Of a stretch of DNA of 64,000 nucleotides, positions 11,101-19,800 are shown in pieces (the stretch's first letter is position 1; each line of letters starts with the position of its first letter). Below the pieces are notes generated by a model that saw nothing but the letters and a program-made list of their open reading frames with translations, made no database searches and was not told the DNA's origin. Made by a program: the position numbers and the translations under genes. The stretch is from Neoarius graeffei. Lineage: Eukaryota; Chordata; Actinopteri; Siluriformes; Ariidae. The DNA lies in contig NC_083581.1 of the NCBI RefSeq assembly GCF_027579695.1, positions 61,392,200 to 61,456,199 of the forward strand. The letters run 5' to 3'.

Positions 11101-14100
11101 CCTAAAAGGAGATAAAGAGAACCCAGTTAAACAAATGAGACAAAAAATATTATACTTGGTCATTTATTTCTCATCTCATCTCATTATCTCTAGCCGCTTT
11201 ATCCTTCTACAGGGTCGCAGGCAAGCTGGAGCCTATCCCAGCTGACTACGGGCGAAAGGCGGGGTACACCCTGGACAAGTCGCCAGGTCATCACAGGGCT
11301 GACACATAGACACAGACAACCATTCATACTCACATTCACACCTACGGTCAATTTAGAGTCACCAGTTAACCTAACCTGCATGTCTTTGGACTGTGGGGGA
11401 AACCGGAGCACCCGGAGGAAACCCACGCGGACACGGGGAGAACATGCAAACTCCACACAGAAAGGCCCTCGCCGGCCCCGGGGCTCGAACCCAGGACCTT
11501 CTTGCTGTGAGGCGACAGCGCTAACCACTACACCACCGTGCCGCCCTGGTCATTTATTTATTGAGGAAAATGATCTAATATTACATATCTGTGAGTGACA
11601 AAAGTATGTGAACCTCTAGGATTAGCAGTTAATTTGAAGGTGAAATTCGAGTCAGGTGTTTTCAATCAATGGGATGACAATCAGGTGTGAGTGGGCACCC
11701 TGTTTTATTTAAAAAACAGGGATCTATCAAAGCAGGTGAGCTGTTGCCTGCACTCTAGATTTAGATGTCACTGGAATGTCTGGACTAAATAGGATCCAGT
11801 GGAATTTGGGGCTGTAGTTGATTTTCATACCAACATCTTTAGTTGTAATGGTAGAGATGATTAAAAGCAAGAGCATCATTAGTTCTTGAAAGAAGTGCTT
11901 GGCTTCAGGGTAGAGGTCTGCGCGGGACAGAATGTTCAGTCCCGCTCCCGCATTGTGCAGTCCCGCTCCCGCAAAGAATTATGATTTTCAGTCCCGCTCC
12001 TGCCCGCGCCTGCCATATTTTGTCCCGCTCCCGCCCGCAAATCCCGCATGATGCAGACGTTCGCGTTATTTCTCACGAAAGTTCTTGTCATTGGCTTGGG
12101 GAATTAAACATGCTGAGCTTAGCTGAGCTCTCCACTGACCGATCCTTCATTTATTGTAAGTTTATTGTTTAGACTCTGACATTCTGCTGACACATTCCAA
12201 GTTGAGCGCTACATGCGCTCATGATTGACAGCTCTCGCTTTGCGCACTCGCACTCCCACTTCCGAGTCTGTGGCGTTATGATTCCAACCGCAATTTCATT
12301 CTCCTCTCATATGAAGTGCTGCACAACCACAACCAGCTCCTCAGATTATACACTGTCTATTTCTAGCTTTAAATTGAACAATCTGTGCGATACACAGTCT
12401 TTTTTAATACTTTTTTAAATACTTTTTAATACTTAGGACTAATACTCTTGACTTTTTAATGGTAAATGTACCTCTTTTTGAAGCAGCACTTACTTCTGAA
12501 GCACTGTGAGCTTCACTAGAGGAGCTCTGCTCTTCTGCCATGATCGGAGATCTCAAACACGGAAGAGCGGAAAGGAATCGGAAACGTACGCGAGATTAGA
12601 CCACATCCGCAAATTTAGGCATCTTAAAATGTTTTTATTAATGCCAAATAAAATATCAGCACAAATTATATACGATATACATAAATTAATAATTTATAAA
12701 TTTTATTTTAAACACGTTTTTAGTTAGCGGGACTGCAGCTTATCACCTCTCCCGCCCGCGCCTGCATTGTGCACTCCCCCTCCCGCCCGCGCCTGCAATG
12801 AGCTTTCAAAATTTGTCCCGCGCCGCACTGCTTTGCGTCGGGTCCCGCGGGAGTGCAGGGCTCTACTTCAGGGCTCAACGTTAACTTTTTGGGGGGTAAA
12901 TTTCCACTTGCCCCCCAATATTATCACTTACCCCCTATTTTGTGAGGTTTTTTTTTAAAGGAAAACCATAGAATAGTTGTGAATTACAACATAAAATGAA
13001 GATCACAGATTAGGGTGCATCAGTTGCCCTCACTTTCATGAAATCTGATGCATTTTTGTTTGGGTGTTCCTTTTCACCAATAAAAACATCCTGTAAAATT
13101 TTTTGACCATATTCAAAAGTCTAATGGTGGCACCATGAGGTTCATTTTTTGCCAAAAGACGCTTATTTTATGTTTTCGCGTAAGGTTTGAATCACAATGT
13201 TGGACTCCATTTATTGATTGCTTGTGACCCAGAGATCATGTTAAGAACCTTTGCAAGGGCTTGAGAAGCATTAATGTGATTCATAATACATTTGTATTGT
13301 TTAAAAGTAGTTGAACAATGATTCAATGAACAGCTAAAACTCAAACTGTGCTTGATAATATATTTAGAATATGGACTAAAAATGTGTATCTAAGATATTT
13401 GGTATACTCTATAAGGTGCCATAATGTTTCATGAAAAGTGATTGAAATTTTGTCATAAAATAGCAGCCTTTTCCATAACTTTGAGCTCCTGGTGCCACCA
13501 TTAAACTTTTGAATTTTGTCAAAATATTTCACCCAGTGTGTTTTCTTACCAAAAGGAACATAAAAACAAAAATGCATCATGATCGGAGGAACTTTTCATT
13601 TTTAGGGGGCAACTGATGCACCCTAATGGTCAGTGCACCTCACCTGGCAACTCGTCTGATCAGAAAACAAAGTACTTTTTATCATGCTGTACAAAGCATG
13701 TTGCCGAATAGATGGACGGATGTGCTGTTTTATTTCTAATCAAATGGTGCCATAAAGAGAACCAACTTATTTTTTATGTATAAAACTGTTCCAAACTTTG
13801 ACACTTCACTTTTTTATTTTGTTTTCCACCTTTGCTAGAAACTAGACTTCACGCTTTCTGATTGCTCAAGTCCACCCGACATGGCCTCTATGAGAAGACT
13901 CTCGCCCGAAGAGCTGAACAAGCAACTTGAAAAACTTCTGGAGGATGTGGCTAGCGATGAACAAATCTTCGACTGGGTAGAGGTACAAGGCAGTTGAAGT
14001 AATTTCATTCAGGGTTGTGGTGCTAAACTCTTACATCAAGGTGCGTTTTTCAAAACACTATTGTTTTGTTATGCTGTTTTTATTTTGTGTGATTTTCTCT

Positions 14101-16196
14101 ATCAGGCAAATCTAGAGGAGTTAGAAATGAGTTCACCACCCTTCCTCAGAGCTCTGATGACTGCTGTGTGTAAAGCAGCAGTCAAATGTAAGTGGCTGTC
14201 TATCGAATAGTCCATTTACTACATTCAGACACATAATGATGCACATTCCCTTTGTTTTATTTACCTCTAATCCCAGCAGTCTAAACGTGCTCTGTGCGTG
14301 TTTGTACACACAGGGGAGAACAACTCCTGTAGAGTGGACACGGCCATTATCCAAAAGCGTTTGCCTGTATTACACAAGTACCTTAACTCGGATACGGAGA
14401 GACAGTTGCAAGCACTTTATGCACTTCAAGCTTTGATAGTGAAACTGGACCAGCCTCCGAGTGAGTACCTTTTCTAGCTTTGTAACATTCTGAGCCTACA
14501 CTCGCACTACCAAACAACAATTATTTTTGATGTATGTATGGTTGTAGTCAGAAGGTTTTATACATGCTTGTGAATGCCAACATTGGACTTTCAGTGATTT
14601 TCTTAGAACTGTTCTTTTTTTGCACAGAATGCTTGTACAACATGCATCAGTAGAAAAAAAAAATTCTGAAATCAACACTATATATGTTTGTGTGTGTATG
14701 TATGTATATACACGCGCACTAGTGCATCTCAAAAAATTAGAATACCATGAAAAAGTTCCTTTTTTTTCATAACTTAATTCAAAAACTTTCATATATTCTA
14801 TATTCATTACATGTAAAGTGAAATATATTTAAAGCCTTTTTTGTTTTAATTTTGATGATTATGGCTTATAGCTCATGAAAATCAGAAATCCAGTATCTCA
14901 AATTATTAGAATATTCCCTAAGATCAATCAAAAAAAGGATTTACAATACAGAAATGTCCAACTTCTGAAAAGTATATTCATTTATACACTCAATACTTGG
15001 TTGGGGCTCCTTTACCATGAATTACTGTATCAATGCGGTGTGGCATGGAGGTGATCAGTCTGTGGCGCTGCTGAGGTGTTATTGAAGCCCAGGTTGCTTT
15101 GATAGTGGCCTTCAGCGTATCTGTATTTTTGGGTCGGGTGTTTCTCATCTTCCTCCTGACAATACCCCATAGATTCTCTATGGGGTTCAGGTCAGGCAAG
15201 TTGGCTGGCCAATCAAACACAGTAATATCATGGTCAGCAAACCATTTGGTAGTAGTTTTGGCACTGTGGGTAGGTGCTAAGTCCTGCTGGAAAAGGAAAT
15301 CAGCATCTCCAAAAAGCTCGTCAGCAGATGGAAGCATGAAGTGCTCTAAAATCTCCTAGTAGATGGCTGTGTTGACTTTGGACTTGATAAAATACAGTGG
15401 ACCAACACCAGCAGATGACATGGCACCCCAAATCATCACAGACTGTGGAAACTTCACACTGGGCTTCAAACACCTTGGATTCTGTGCCTCTCCACTCTTC
15501 CTCCAGACTCTAGAGCCATGATTTCCAAATTAAATGCAAAATGTACTTTCATCTGAAAAGAGGACTTTGGACCACTGAGCAACAGTCCATTTCTTTCTCT
15601 CCTTAGCCCAGATAAGACACTTCTGACATTGTCTCTGGCTCAGGAGTAGCTTGATATTAGGAATGCGAAAGTTGTATCCCCTTTCTTGAAGATGTCTGTT
15701 CGTGATGGGTCTTGATACACTGACACCAGCCTCAGTCCACTCCTTGTGAAGCTCTCCCAAGTTCTTGAATCAACTTTTCTTGACAATCCTCTCAAGACTG
15801 CGGCCATCCCTGTCGCTTGTGCACCTTTTCCAGCCACCCTTTTCAGCAATGACCTTTTGTGGCTTACCCTCCTTGTGGAGGGCATCAGTGATCATCTTCT
15901 GGACAACAGTCAAGTCAGCAGTCTTCCCCATGATTGTGGTTGTGTGTACTGAACTAGCCCGAGAGATACACTGTGTTCATACTGTTTTACTCAAACTCGA
16001 AATGAAATATTCTAATATTTTGAGATGGGGTTTTGTTTTTGTACTATATGCCATACTGATTAAAATTAAAATAGAAAAATGCTTGAAACCTTTTAGTTTG
16101 TGTAATGAGTCTATAATATATAACATTTTCACTTTCTTAAATAACTGATGGGAAATATTGAACTTTCACAATATTCTAATTTTTTGAGATGCACTA

Positions 16197-16283
<87 letters not shown>

Positions 16284-18980
16284 ATATGCATGCATGCACA
16301 GGGTCAAATATATATTTACAGCACACCTAATATTTGGTTAAATGTCCCCTAGTAAGTTTGATCTTGACCAGAAGCTTTTGGCAGCCATCAGCAAGCTTCT
16401 GGCAGAATTCCAGTTGAACATTTGACTACTGTTCTTGGAAGAATTGGTAGAGTTTGATTAAATTTCTGTGCTTCCTGGCACTGACCCGACTTTTAAACAC
16501 AGCCCACGTATTTTCATTAGGGTTGAAGTCAGGACTTGTTTTAGGCGTAATGTTAGCCTGCTTTATCCATTCCATAACCAGCTTTGATGTGTGTTTTGTT
16601 CTTTTGGAGCACCCAGTTGTGTCCAAATTTCAACTGTCCAGCTGTTGGTTTGAGGTTATGCTGAAGAAATCAGAGGTTCTTCGTGATCCCATCCATTTTG
16701 TGCAATGCACCAGTACAACTGGCAGCAAAACAGCCTCAGAGCATGCTTAACAACTGGTACAGTGTACTTCTGGCCATTGTAGCCAGACAACTCAATCTTT
16801 TGTTTAAATTGACCACAAAACTTTCCTCTAGAAGGTTTTTATCTTTGGGCAGCACAGTGGTGTAGTGGTTAGCACCGTCGCCTCACAGTACGAAGGTTCT
16901 GGGTTTGAGCCCAGTGGCCGACAAGGGCCACAGTCCAAAGACATGCAGGTTAGGTTAACTGGTGACTCTAAATTGACCGTAGGTGTGAATGTGAGTGTGA
17001 ATGGTTGTCTGTGTCTATGTGTCAGCCCTGCGATGACCTGGCGACTTGTCCAGGGTGTACCCCGCCTTTCACCCGTAGTCAGCTGGGATAGGCTCCAGCT
17101 TGCCTGCGACCCTGCACAGGATAAGCAGCTACAGATAATGGATGGATGGGCTTTTATCTTTATCCATGCGGTCAGCTGCAAACCTTAAGTCGACCTTGAA
17201 GATGTCGCATTTGGAGGAGGGGCTTCTCTCTTGGACTGCAGCCTCTCCGTCCATGGCGATATCAAACTCGTTTGACTGTGTCAAGTGCTGTCAAACAAAC
17301 TGTTATGTTTTACAAGAAAACTACTAGCTGTAGCCAAACATGATCACGAACAGGAAGTTAAGAGGCATTGGCAGATTAAAAGATATTTTGGAACTTTCAG
17401 CGCCACTGAATTAATAACTTGTTTTGTTTTTTTTTTAAACACACACACACGTGTATATATAATGTATTAAAATGTTATTCCACGTAGCACCGAGTCGGCT
17501 ATAAGCCATGTAAGAGGAGATTGAGTGGAATAACTGTTTTATTCTGTCCACATTCACTGGATTTTGAGAAACAGAGCATTATTTTTATTTTTTGCAAGTT
17601 CAATAAATAAGTTTGTACAAAACGTCTGACAAAATAATTTCTGCTTAGAATGTAACCAAACAGTAACAATTTGTGAAATATGCAATAATAATTCTTGAAA
17701 AATAAAAAAAAGATGCATTCTGACCATGAAATGCTTTTTTCCATATTTTGTTGGGGTTTTGTTTTCAGGTCGAGTTTTTATTTTGTCCTCGGTTGGTTCA
17801 GTAACAAGGGCCGCCATTTTCTTTAGTGTTTTTTGGTGGTTGGCAAACCAACTTTAAGGTGCATTACTGCCACTAACTGGGCTGGAGTGTGGAACAGGAG
17901 ATATTAGGAGGAGGGAGGGAGGGACTATCTTCTTTTAGCTATTTCTGTTTTTTAAATACTTGATGATAAAGTGATCTCTGACTTGATGCCTGACCATTTT
18001 GTTTTTCTCTACTCACTGTATATGATTTGATATCCTAACAGTAGCCAATCAGAGCATGCGATTGCTCACATCCAGTGAAATGTGTGTGTGTATGAAACTC
18101 TCTAGGTACAATTTTAACAGTGTTGATTTCAGAAAACCCAAAATAAATTAAACCTTGTGTGCCAAATTCTTTTCCCCCTTCCTATTGAAGATGCATGTTG
18201 TCCGATCATTATACCTCAGAAAAAGTCCATTGAGAGCGCAATGTTGCCGTGCCATTCATGTCTGTGTATGTAAACTTATGACCACACTTGTACTTGCAAA
18301 TCACAGAGCCACGCTTTCAGCCGCAAGCAACATTTGACTTTATGCAAATTGTTGGTTCAAATCATGCTTGGACCTTTCCAATGGTGCATGTGTTCTGACC
18401 CCCCCCCCACTCTCCAGTTCTCCACTCAGAACATTAGTTCCTACCTGTAATTACTTCCCATTTACTGTTTTGATTCTCAAAAATGGAGGAAAAACCTCAA
18501 ACTGTGGTTTCATCTTGTATTGTCCCGTACAACCATGCGTGTATAGATAGATATTATGAAGAAAAATAAAGCTTGAAAGGAAGTAGCAGAGATCTTGGGG
18601 CCGATGGTCAGTGGATGTAGCTGGTATTCTTTATAGCTATGAACACTTAAAAAACGATGCACCATACAGGCCTACAAGAGGCTGCAAATAACATTTGCAC
18701 TCGTCACTTACTAGTGTGAACGCAGTAATATACAGTTGAAAACTGGACTGTTCTTGAATCTGTAAATGTTAAGTACGTTGTGTCTTTTCTTTCCTCAGAC
18801 TTACTCCGTATGTTCTTCGACTGTTTGTATGACGAGGACGTAATATCGGAGGACGCGTTCTACAAGTGGGAGGCCAGCAAGGATCCGGCTGAACAACAGG
18901 GCAAAGGGGTAGCGCTTAAATCCGTGACCGCCTTCTTCACGTGGCTCCGAGAGGCTGAAGAGGAGTCGGAGGACAATTGA
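2814..18980 (+). CDS. eif4g3: eif4g3 C-terminal part, 15 exons (translation initiation factor 4 gamma 3)
   Basis: Scaffold of the eIF4F cap-binding complex in the cytoplasm; binds eIF4A through MIF4G and MA3 and Mnk kinases through the C-terminal W2 domain. Fifteen exons here join in frame into 637 codons plus TGA: end of MIF4G (residues 1-35), a diverged linker (36-265), MA3 (about 266-450) and W2 (about 455-637) with the acidic C-terminus [11 protein letters not shown]. Paralogue choice: [40 protein letters not shown] and the EEESEDN ending match vertebrate eIF4G3 as I remember it, not eIF4G1 (which ends EEESDHN). All introns are GT-AG. The 5' exons (PABP and eIF4E binding, most of MIF4G) lie left of the window. 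No frame break is seen, so the gene looks functional. The introns carry many transposons. It converges on phc2, which lies downstream on the other strand. Confidence 0.96.
3015..3150 (+). CDS. eif4g3: eif4g3 exon b: post-MIF4G linker
   Basis: 45 codons plus one base, acceptor TTTCAG and donor GTCAGA. It encodes [20 protein letters not shown] followed by a charged [13 protein letters not shown] segment, highly conserved in eIF4G proteins directly after MIF4G. It is separated from exon a by a 96-bp intron. Confidence 0.95.
3294..3382 (+). CDS. eif4g3: eif4g3 exon c: linker
   Basis: Begins with two bases completing a Val codon and ends in phase 0 before GTAGTG. It encodes [20 protein letters not shown] and NKIPKITK, matching the W-N-T-V and P-KI-K pattern of the eIF4G3 linker. 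The acceptor is preceded by a T-rich tract. Confidence 0.93.
3383..3910 (+). other. eif4g3: eif4g3 intron, no feature recognised
   Basis: First part of the intron between exons c and d, before the two SINEs. Short T and A runs only. Confidence 0.5.
3911..4246 (-). mobile_element. Mermaid/HE1-type SINE with 13-bp target duplication
   Basis: Same family as 1921-2284, somewhat diverged, tail CATCCATTATCTG. Flanked by the direct repeat GGAGTTCCAGTCC at 3895-3907 and 4249-4261, which marks the insertion. Confidence 0.92.
4323..4702 (-). mobile_element. Mermaid/HE1-type SINE
   Basis: Full length with a longer CATCT tail. Imperfect flanking repeat TAGCTATAACCT / TAGCTCTAACCT. Lies only 77 bp from the previous SINE in the same orientation. 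Confidence 0.92.
4725..4757. repeat. (AT)n microsatellite
   Basis: About 16 AT units just after the SINE head in eif4g3 intron c-d. The rest of the intron up to 5138 shows nothing else recognisable. Confidence 0.95.
5139..5174 (+). repeat. eif4g3: (TG)18 tract abutting a splice acceptor
   Basis: Eighteen TG units run directly into the TAG acceptor of exon d, with no separate pyrimidine tract. UG repeats next to 3' splice sites are known to bind TDP-43 in other genes, so length changes could affect inclusion of this exon. Confidence 0.9.
5178..5280 (+). CDS. eif4g3: eif4g3 exon d: linker with GSSGG motif
   Basis: 34 codons plus one base. It encodes [10 protein letters not shown] and [14 protein letters not shown], a recognisable eIF4G linker motif. 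Its acceptor is unusual: the TAG directly follows an 18-unit TG repeat rather than a normal pyrimidine tract. The donor is GTTAGA. Confidence 0.92.
5479..5727. repeat. 41-bp tandem repeat, about 6 copies
   Basis: Units begin CTGTGCTTTTTTAAAACATC at 5479, 5520, 5561, 5602, 5643 and 5687. Copies are nearly identical and lie inside the hAT element. Confidence 0.93.
5728..5878 (-). pseudogene. BED-type zinc finger N-terminus of a hAT transposase
   Basis: An ATG-started frame reads [16 protein letters not shown] and [16 protein letters not shown]. This is the start of the ZBED-type transposases I recall (KYxxDYLxxGF ... PQCVVCxEVLxNxxM). It then runs into the tandem repeat, so the His ligands and catalytic domain are missing. 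Confidence 0.7.
6127..6241 (+). CDS. eif4g3: eif4g3 exon e: Ser/Pro-rich linker
   Basis: Phase 1 in, phase 2 out; acceptor CGCAG and donor GTATTG. It encodes [12 protein letters not shown] followed by Ser/Pro/Ala-rich sequence and [10 protein letters not shown]. The SSLNR(F/Y)S-LQP motif is conserved in eIF4G proteins; the rest is low-complexity linker. Confidence 0.9.
6361..6575 (+). CDS. eif4g3: eif4g3 exon f: variable linker before MA3
   Basis: 71 full codons with split codons at both ends (phase 2 in, phase 1 out); acceptor TTTCTCAG and donor GTGAGC. It starts [20 protein letters not shown], where the G-R-NDKPL core is conserved. The remainder ([15 protein letters not shown]...) is diverged and disordered-looking, as expected for this linker. 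Confidence 0.9.
6730..6845 (+). CDS. eif4g3: eif4g3 exon g: start of MA3 domain
   Basis: Phase 1 in, phase 0 out; acceptor GGCAG and donor GTTATT. It encodes [20 protein letters not shown] then INDYK, the first helix of the MA3 domain that binds eIF4A. Confidence 0.95.
6947..7119 (+). CDS. eif4g3: eif4g3 exon h: MA3 domain
   Basis: 57 codons plus two bases; acceptor GTGCAG, donor GTGGGT. It encodes [31 protein letters not shown] and [20 protein letters not shown]. The [10 protein letters not shown] core is an MA3 hallmark. The glycine codon is completed by exon i. Confidence 0.96.
7355..8801. mobile_element. pogo/Tigger-like nonautonomous element
   Basis: Terminal repeats CAGTAAGCCCTCAGTATTCG and, inverted, CAGTAGACCCCCGCCTATTC; flanked by TA. 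Typical of the Tc1/mariner superfamily (pogo group). No transposase is readable. It was interrupted by the hAT element at 7497-8325. Confidence 0.8.
7497..8325. mobile_element. hAT-type MITE nested in the pogo-like element
   Basis: Ends CAGGGCTTTGAACC and GGTTCAAAGCCCTG; perfect 8-bp duplication CTCCCTAT at 7489-7496 and 8326-8333. Interior noncoding, with GAACCGGTT-like motifs near both ends. Confidence 0.9.
8854..9064. mobile_element. Small TTAA-flanked MITE (candidate)
   Basis: 211 bp between TTAA at 8850-8853 and 9065-9068. Imperfect inverted ends CCTCCTAAGGCCCAAGC and (inverted) TCTCCTAGGGCTTAGC. TTAA duplications are typical of piggyBac and Kolobok families. It ends 57 bp before exon i. 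Confidence 0.6.
9122..9247 (+). CDS. eif4g3: eif4g3 exon i: MA3 domain
   Basis: Encodes [20 protein letters not shown] then [20 protein letters not shown], nearly invariant in eIF4G3. The acceptor AG is at 9120-9121, so one G completes the glycine codon of exon h. The donor is GTATGT, followed by a short ATT repeat. Confidence 0.96.
9374..9455 (+). CDS. eif4g3: eif4g3 exon j: MA3 domain
   Basis: 82 bp; acceptor TGTGCAG and donor GTAAGC. It encodes [20 protein letters not shown] then HLLCKQM, the last part of the MA3 helical repeat. [11 protein letters not shown] is the eIF4G3-type sequence. Confidence 0.95.
9610..9708 (+). CDS. eif4g3: eif4g3 exon k: end of MA3 region
   Basis: 33 codons, phase 0 at both ends, acceptor CTTCAG and donor GTGAGC. 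It encodes [20 protein letters not shown] and [13 protein letters not shown]. The last CAG with its donor is copied in the intron at 11733-11737 by a tandem duplication. Confidence 0.95.
9762..10482. mobile_element. PIF/Harbinger-like MITE with 3-bp TAA duplication
   Basis: 721 bp. Ends GGCCCACTTTACACG and, inverted, GGGCCCGTTTACACGAGGAC; flanked by TAA at 9759-9761 and 10483-10485. The duplicated intron copy has the uninterrupted site with a single TAA (11786-11788), proving the boundaries. Confidence 0.88.
10031..10221. repeat. Inverted repeat of GTAAGTAAGA type
   Basis: An arm of about 32 bp at 10031-10064 (GTAAGTAAGAAAGTAAGTAA...) recurs inverted at 10190-10221. It lies inside the Harbinger-like MITE and may be a further nested element. 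Confidence 0.75.
10604..11008 (+). mobile_element. 5' end of a CAGGGCTCGACATTAAC element (hAT-like), truncated
   Basis: Closely similar to the left part of the full element at 46954-49321. Only the first ~400 bp are present here, then a Tc1 end follows. Confidence 0.8.
11011..11730. mobile_element. Tc1-like element D terminal repeat fragment with SINE inside
   Basis: Begins CAGTGGTGCTTGAAAGTTTG after TA and matches the ~210-bp terminal repeat of 44901-46684 plus adjoining leader sequence. It is cut at the tandem duplication junction, so no transposase remains. A SINE (11171-11545) interrupts it. Confidence 0.85.
11171..11545 (-). mobile_element. Mermaid/HE1-type SINE
   Basis: Full length, inserted in the Tc1 terminal repeat with direct repeat TGGTCATTTATTT on both sides. 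Confidence 0.93.
11731..11737 (+). other. eif4g3: Duplicated splice donor of exon k (decoy)
   Basis: AGCAGGTGAGC repeats the end of exon k and its donor 2027 bp downstream. Only a few exonic bases were copied, so no extra coding exon exists, but the donor motif itself is intact. Confidence 0.8.
11911..12865. mobile_element. hAT-type element, GC-rich ends, 8-bp duplication
   Basis: 955 bp; ends TAGAGGTCTGCGCGGGAC and (inverted) TAGAGCCCTGCACTCCC. Perfect 8-bp duplication CTTCAGGG at 11903-11910 and 12866-12873. The unoccupied site is in copy 1 of the intron duplication at 10601-10608. Both ends are rich in CCCGC repeats; the interior is noncoding. Confidence 0.9.
12866..13010 (+). mobile_element. 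Second truncated CAGGGCTC element end
   Basis: The copy-2 counterpart of 10604-10750. It ends where the AGGGTGCATC element begins. Confidence 0.75.
13012..13624. mobile_element. AGGGTGCATCAG inverted-repeat element, copy 1
   Basis: 613 bp; ends AGGGTGCATCAGTTGCCC and GGGCAACTGATGCACCCT. A second, inverted copy is at 60629-61256. Family not recognised; noncoding MITE-like. Confidence 0.8.
13839..13982 (+). CDS. eif4g3: eif4g3 exon l: start of W2 domain
   Basis: 48 codons, phase 0 at both ends; acceptor GCTAG, donor GTACAA. It encodes [40 protein letters not shown] and EQIFDWVE. The IFDWVEAN motif marks the W2/eIF5C-type domain. It follows a transposon-filled 4.1-kb intron. Confidence 0.95.
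14106..14187 (+). CDS. eif4g3: eif4g3 exon m: W2 domain
   Basis: 27 codons plus one base; acceptor ATCAG, donor GTAAGT. It encodes [20 protein letters not shown] and VCKAAVK, matching the [10 protein letters not shown] motif of the W2 HEAT repeats. Confidence 0.95.
14314..14460 (+). CDS. eif4g3: eif4g3 exon n: W2 domain
   Basis: Acceptor ACACAG, donor GTGAGT; phase 1 in, phase 1 out. It encodes [20 protein letters not shown] then [20 protein letters not shown] and DQPP. RVDTA and LQALYALQ are conserved in eIF4G W2 domains. Confidence 0.95.
14722..16194 (-). mobile_element. Tc1-like element A, complete copy
   Basis: Terminal repeats GTGCATCTCAAAAAATTAGA and inverse, flanked by TA (14720-14721, 16195-16196). 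1473 bp. Inserted in the last eif4g3 intron on the - strand. Near-identity to 1-1036 suggests recent spread. Confidence 0.95.
14990..15931 (-). pseudogene. Defective Tc1 (DD34E) transposase of element A
   Basis: A single frame from ATG (15929-15931) to TAA shows the Tc1 parts: an N-terminal DNA-binding part, FSDES (first Asp), [10 protein letters not shown] (second Asp) and, 34 residues on, the Glu of [12 protein letters not shown]. It is interrupted by stops at 15770-15772 (TGA), 15530-15532 (TAA) and 15356-15358 (TAG). The first two are shared with the copy at 1-1036, which lacks the third. It cannot encode an active enzyme. Confidence 0.92.
16198..16277. repeat. (GT)n(AT)n compound microsatellite
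   Basis: About 12 GT units followed by about 27 AT units, directly beside the end of Tc1 element A. Confidence 0.95.
16310..17285 (-). pseudogene. Old Tc1-like transposon fragment
   Basis: On the - strand a decayed transposase reads [20 protein letters not shown] and [14 protein letters not shown] (degenerate PDLNPIEN region). It continues beyond the SINE inserted at 16847-17148. Clearly older than elements A, B and D; ends only approximate. Confidence 0.8.
16847..17148 (+). mobile_element. Mermaid/HE1-type SINE with internal deletion
   Basis: Head GGGCAGCACAGTGGTGTAGT; the part between the tRNA-like head and the CAGTCCAAAGACATG core is missing. Inserted in the old Tc1 with flanking TTTTATCTTT repeats. 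Confidence 0.9.
17286..18798 (+). other. eif4g3: End of last eif4g3 intron
   Basis: About 1.5 kb with no gene. Short CA/TA tract at 17440-17462, a C8-9 run near 18401, and a piece around 17850-17900 (GGTGCATTACTGCCACTAAC) resembling dispersed fish repeats. Confidence 0.45.
18799..18980 (+). CDS. eif4g3: eif4g3 last coding exon: W2 aromatic/acidic boxes and stop
   Basis: Acceptor TTCCTCAG; the first two bases complete an Asn codon. It encodes [40 protein letters not shown] and [19 protein letters not shown], then TGA at 18978-18980. These aromatic/acidic boxes form the Mnk-binding C-terminus. Confidence 0.97.
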
Positions 18981-19800
18981 CGAAAGGGGAAAAACGGACA
19001 CGTTTGCGAGCACGTGCTGACAAAGACCATAGTTGCTGAAACAATAACTGCATCTTCGAAAATGAAATACAAGCAAACTTTACGTATCAATGGAAAGAAT
19101 GAAGAGCACCAGTGCAAATGGTACAGTTCACTGACGTACAGCGGCGTGATGACTTAATTGCTGGAGCACTAAATACATGTATTATTTATAGTAATATTTC
19201 ATTTAAATTTTTAATTTCCTCTTTTGTTACTTTTTAAGGAAAGACTTTAATAATACATTTGTGCTATAATGAAACAAAAGCTCAGTTCAGACTCTAATTT
19301 ATGATTTTTTCCCCTCCTTTTTTCTTTTCTTTTTCCTATTTTAAAGACCTGCAAACAATTGTATTTAACATTTTGCATAATGGTCAAAATGAGGCATTGG
19401 TGGATATAGAAATAAATAAATAAATAATGTTAATAATGATGATATTAATATAATAACTAAGTTGTTTGAAAGGCTCCCTGACTTTCAGATTGTTCGGTTA
19501 AGGACAATCGCATTTAATAGAGAAACGAGTCAGGTTTTTCGGGAAGTTTGACGTAGATTTACGTCAGATGTTTTAAGGTTATTATTGACAACCTTGCCAG
19601 TTTTCCTTCTGCTTTAGCTTATTCTACATGGAAACACTGAATCCAGCAGAACTATGCATTCAGAAGACTGCTGAGATTACGATCAAAACAAGACCTTTGA
19701 ATGGAGCAAATGGCAACTTGTACAAAGACACTAAAGATGTTGCTAAACCTAAAGTGCTTGTAATTCTTAACTGAGAGCAAATTTAAAACATGTAAATAAA
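18981..19800 (+). terminator. eif4g3: eif4g3 3' UTR with polyadenylation signals
   Basis: A+T-rich sequence after the stop without protein similarity. Overlapping AATAAA hexamers occur at 19411-19424 and another at 19795-19800, followed by an A-rich stretch. The true cleavage site cannot be chosen without transcripts; the later signal gives a UTR of about 0.8 kb. Confidence 0.6.

Larger units (their letters stand above)
9704..13010 (+). repeat. eif4g3: Roughly 2-kb tandem duplication inside eif4g3 intron k-l
   Basis: Sequence from 9704 (last bases of exon k, its donor and following intron) to about 10767 recurs from 11731 to about 13010. The two copies differ mainly by later insertions: 9762-10482 only in copy 1 and 11911-12865 only in copy 2. 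The offset at the start is 2027 bp. Confidence 0.9.

Noticed and set aside
2814..18980. Assignment to eif4g1
   Set aside because: MA3 and W2 sequences ([27 protein letters not shown] end) fit eIF4G3 as remembered; eIF4G1 differs at these points.
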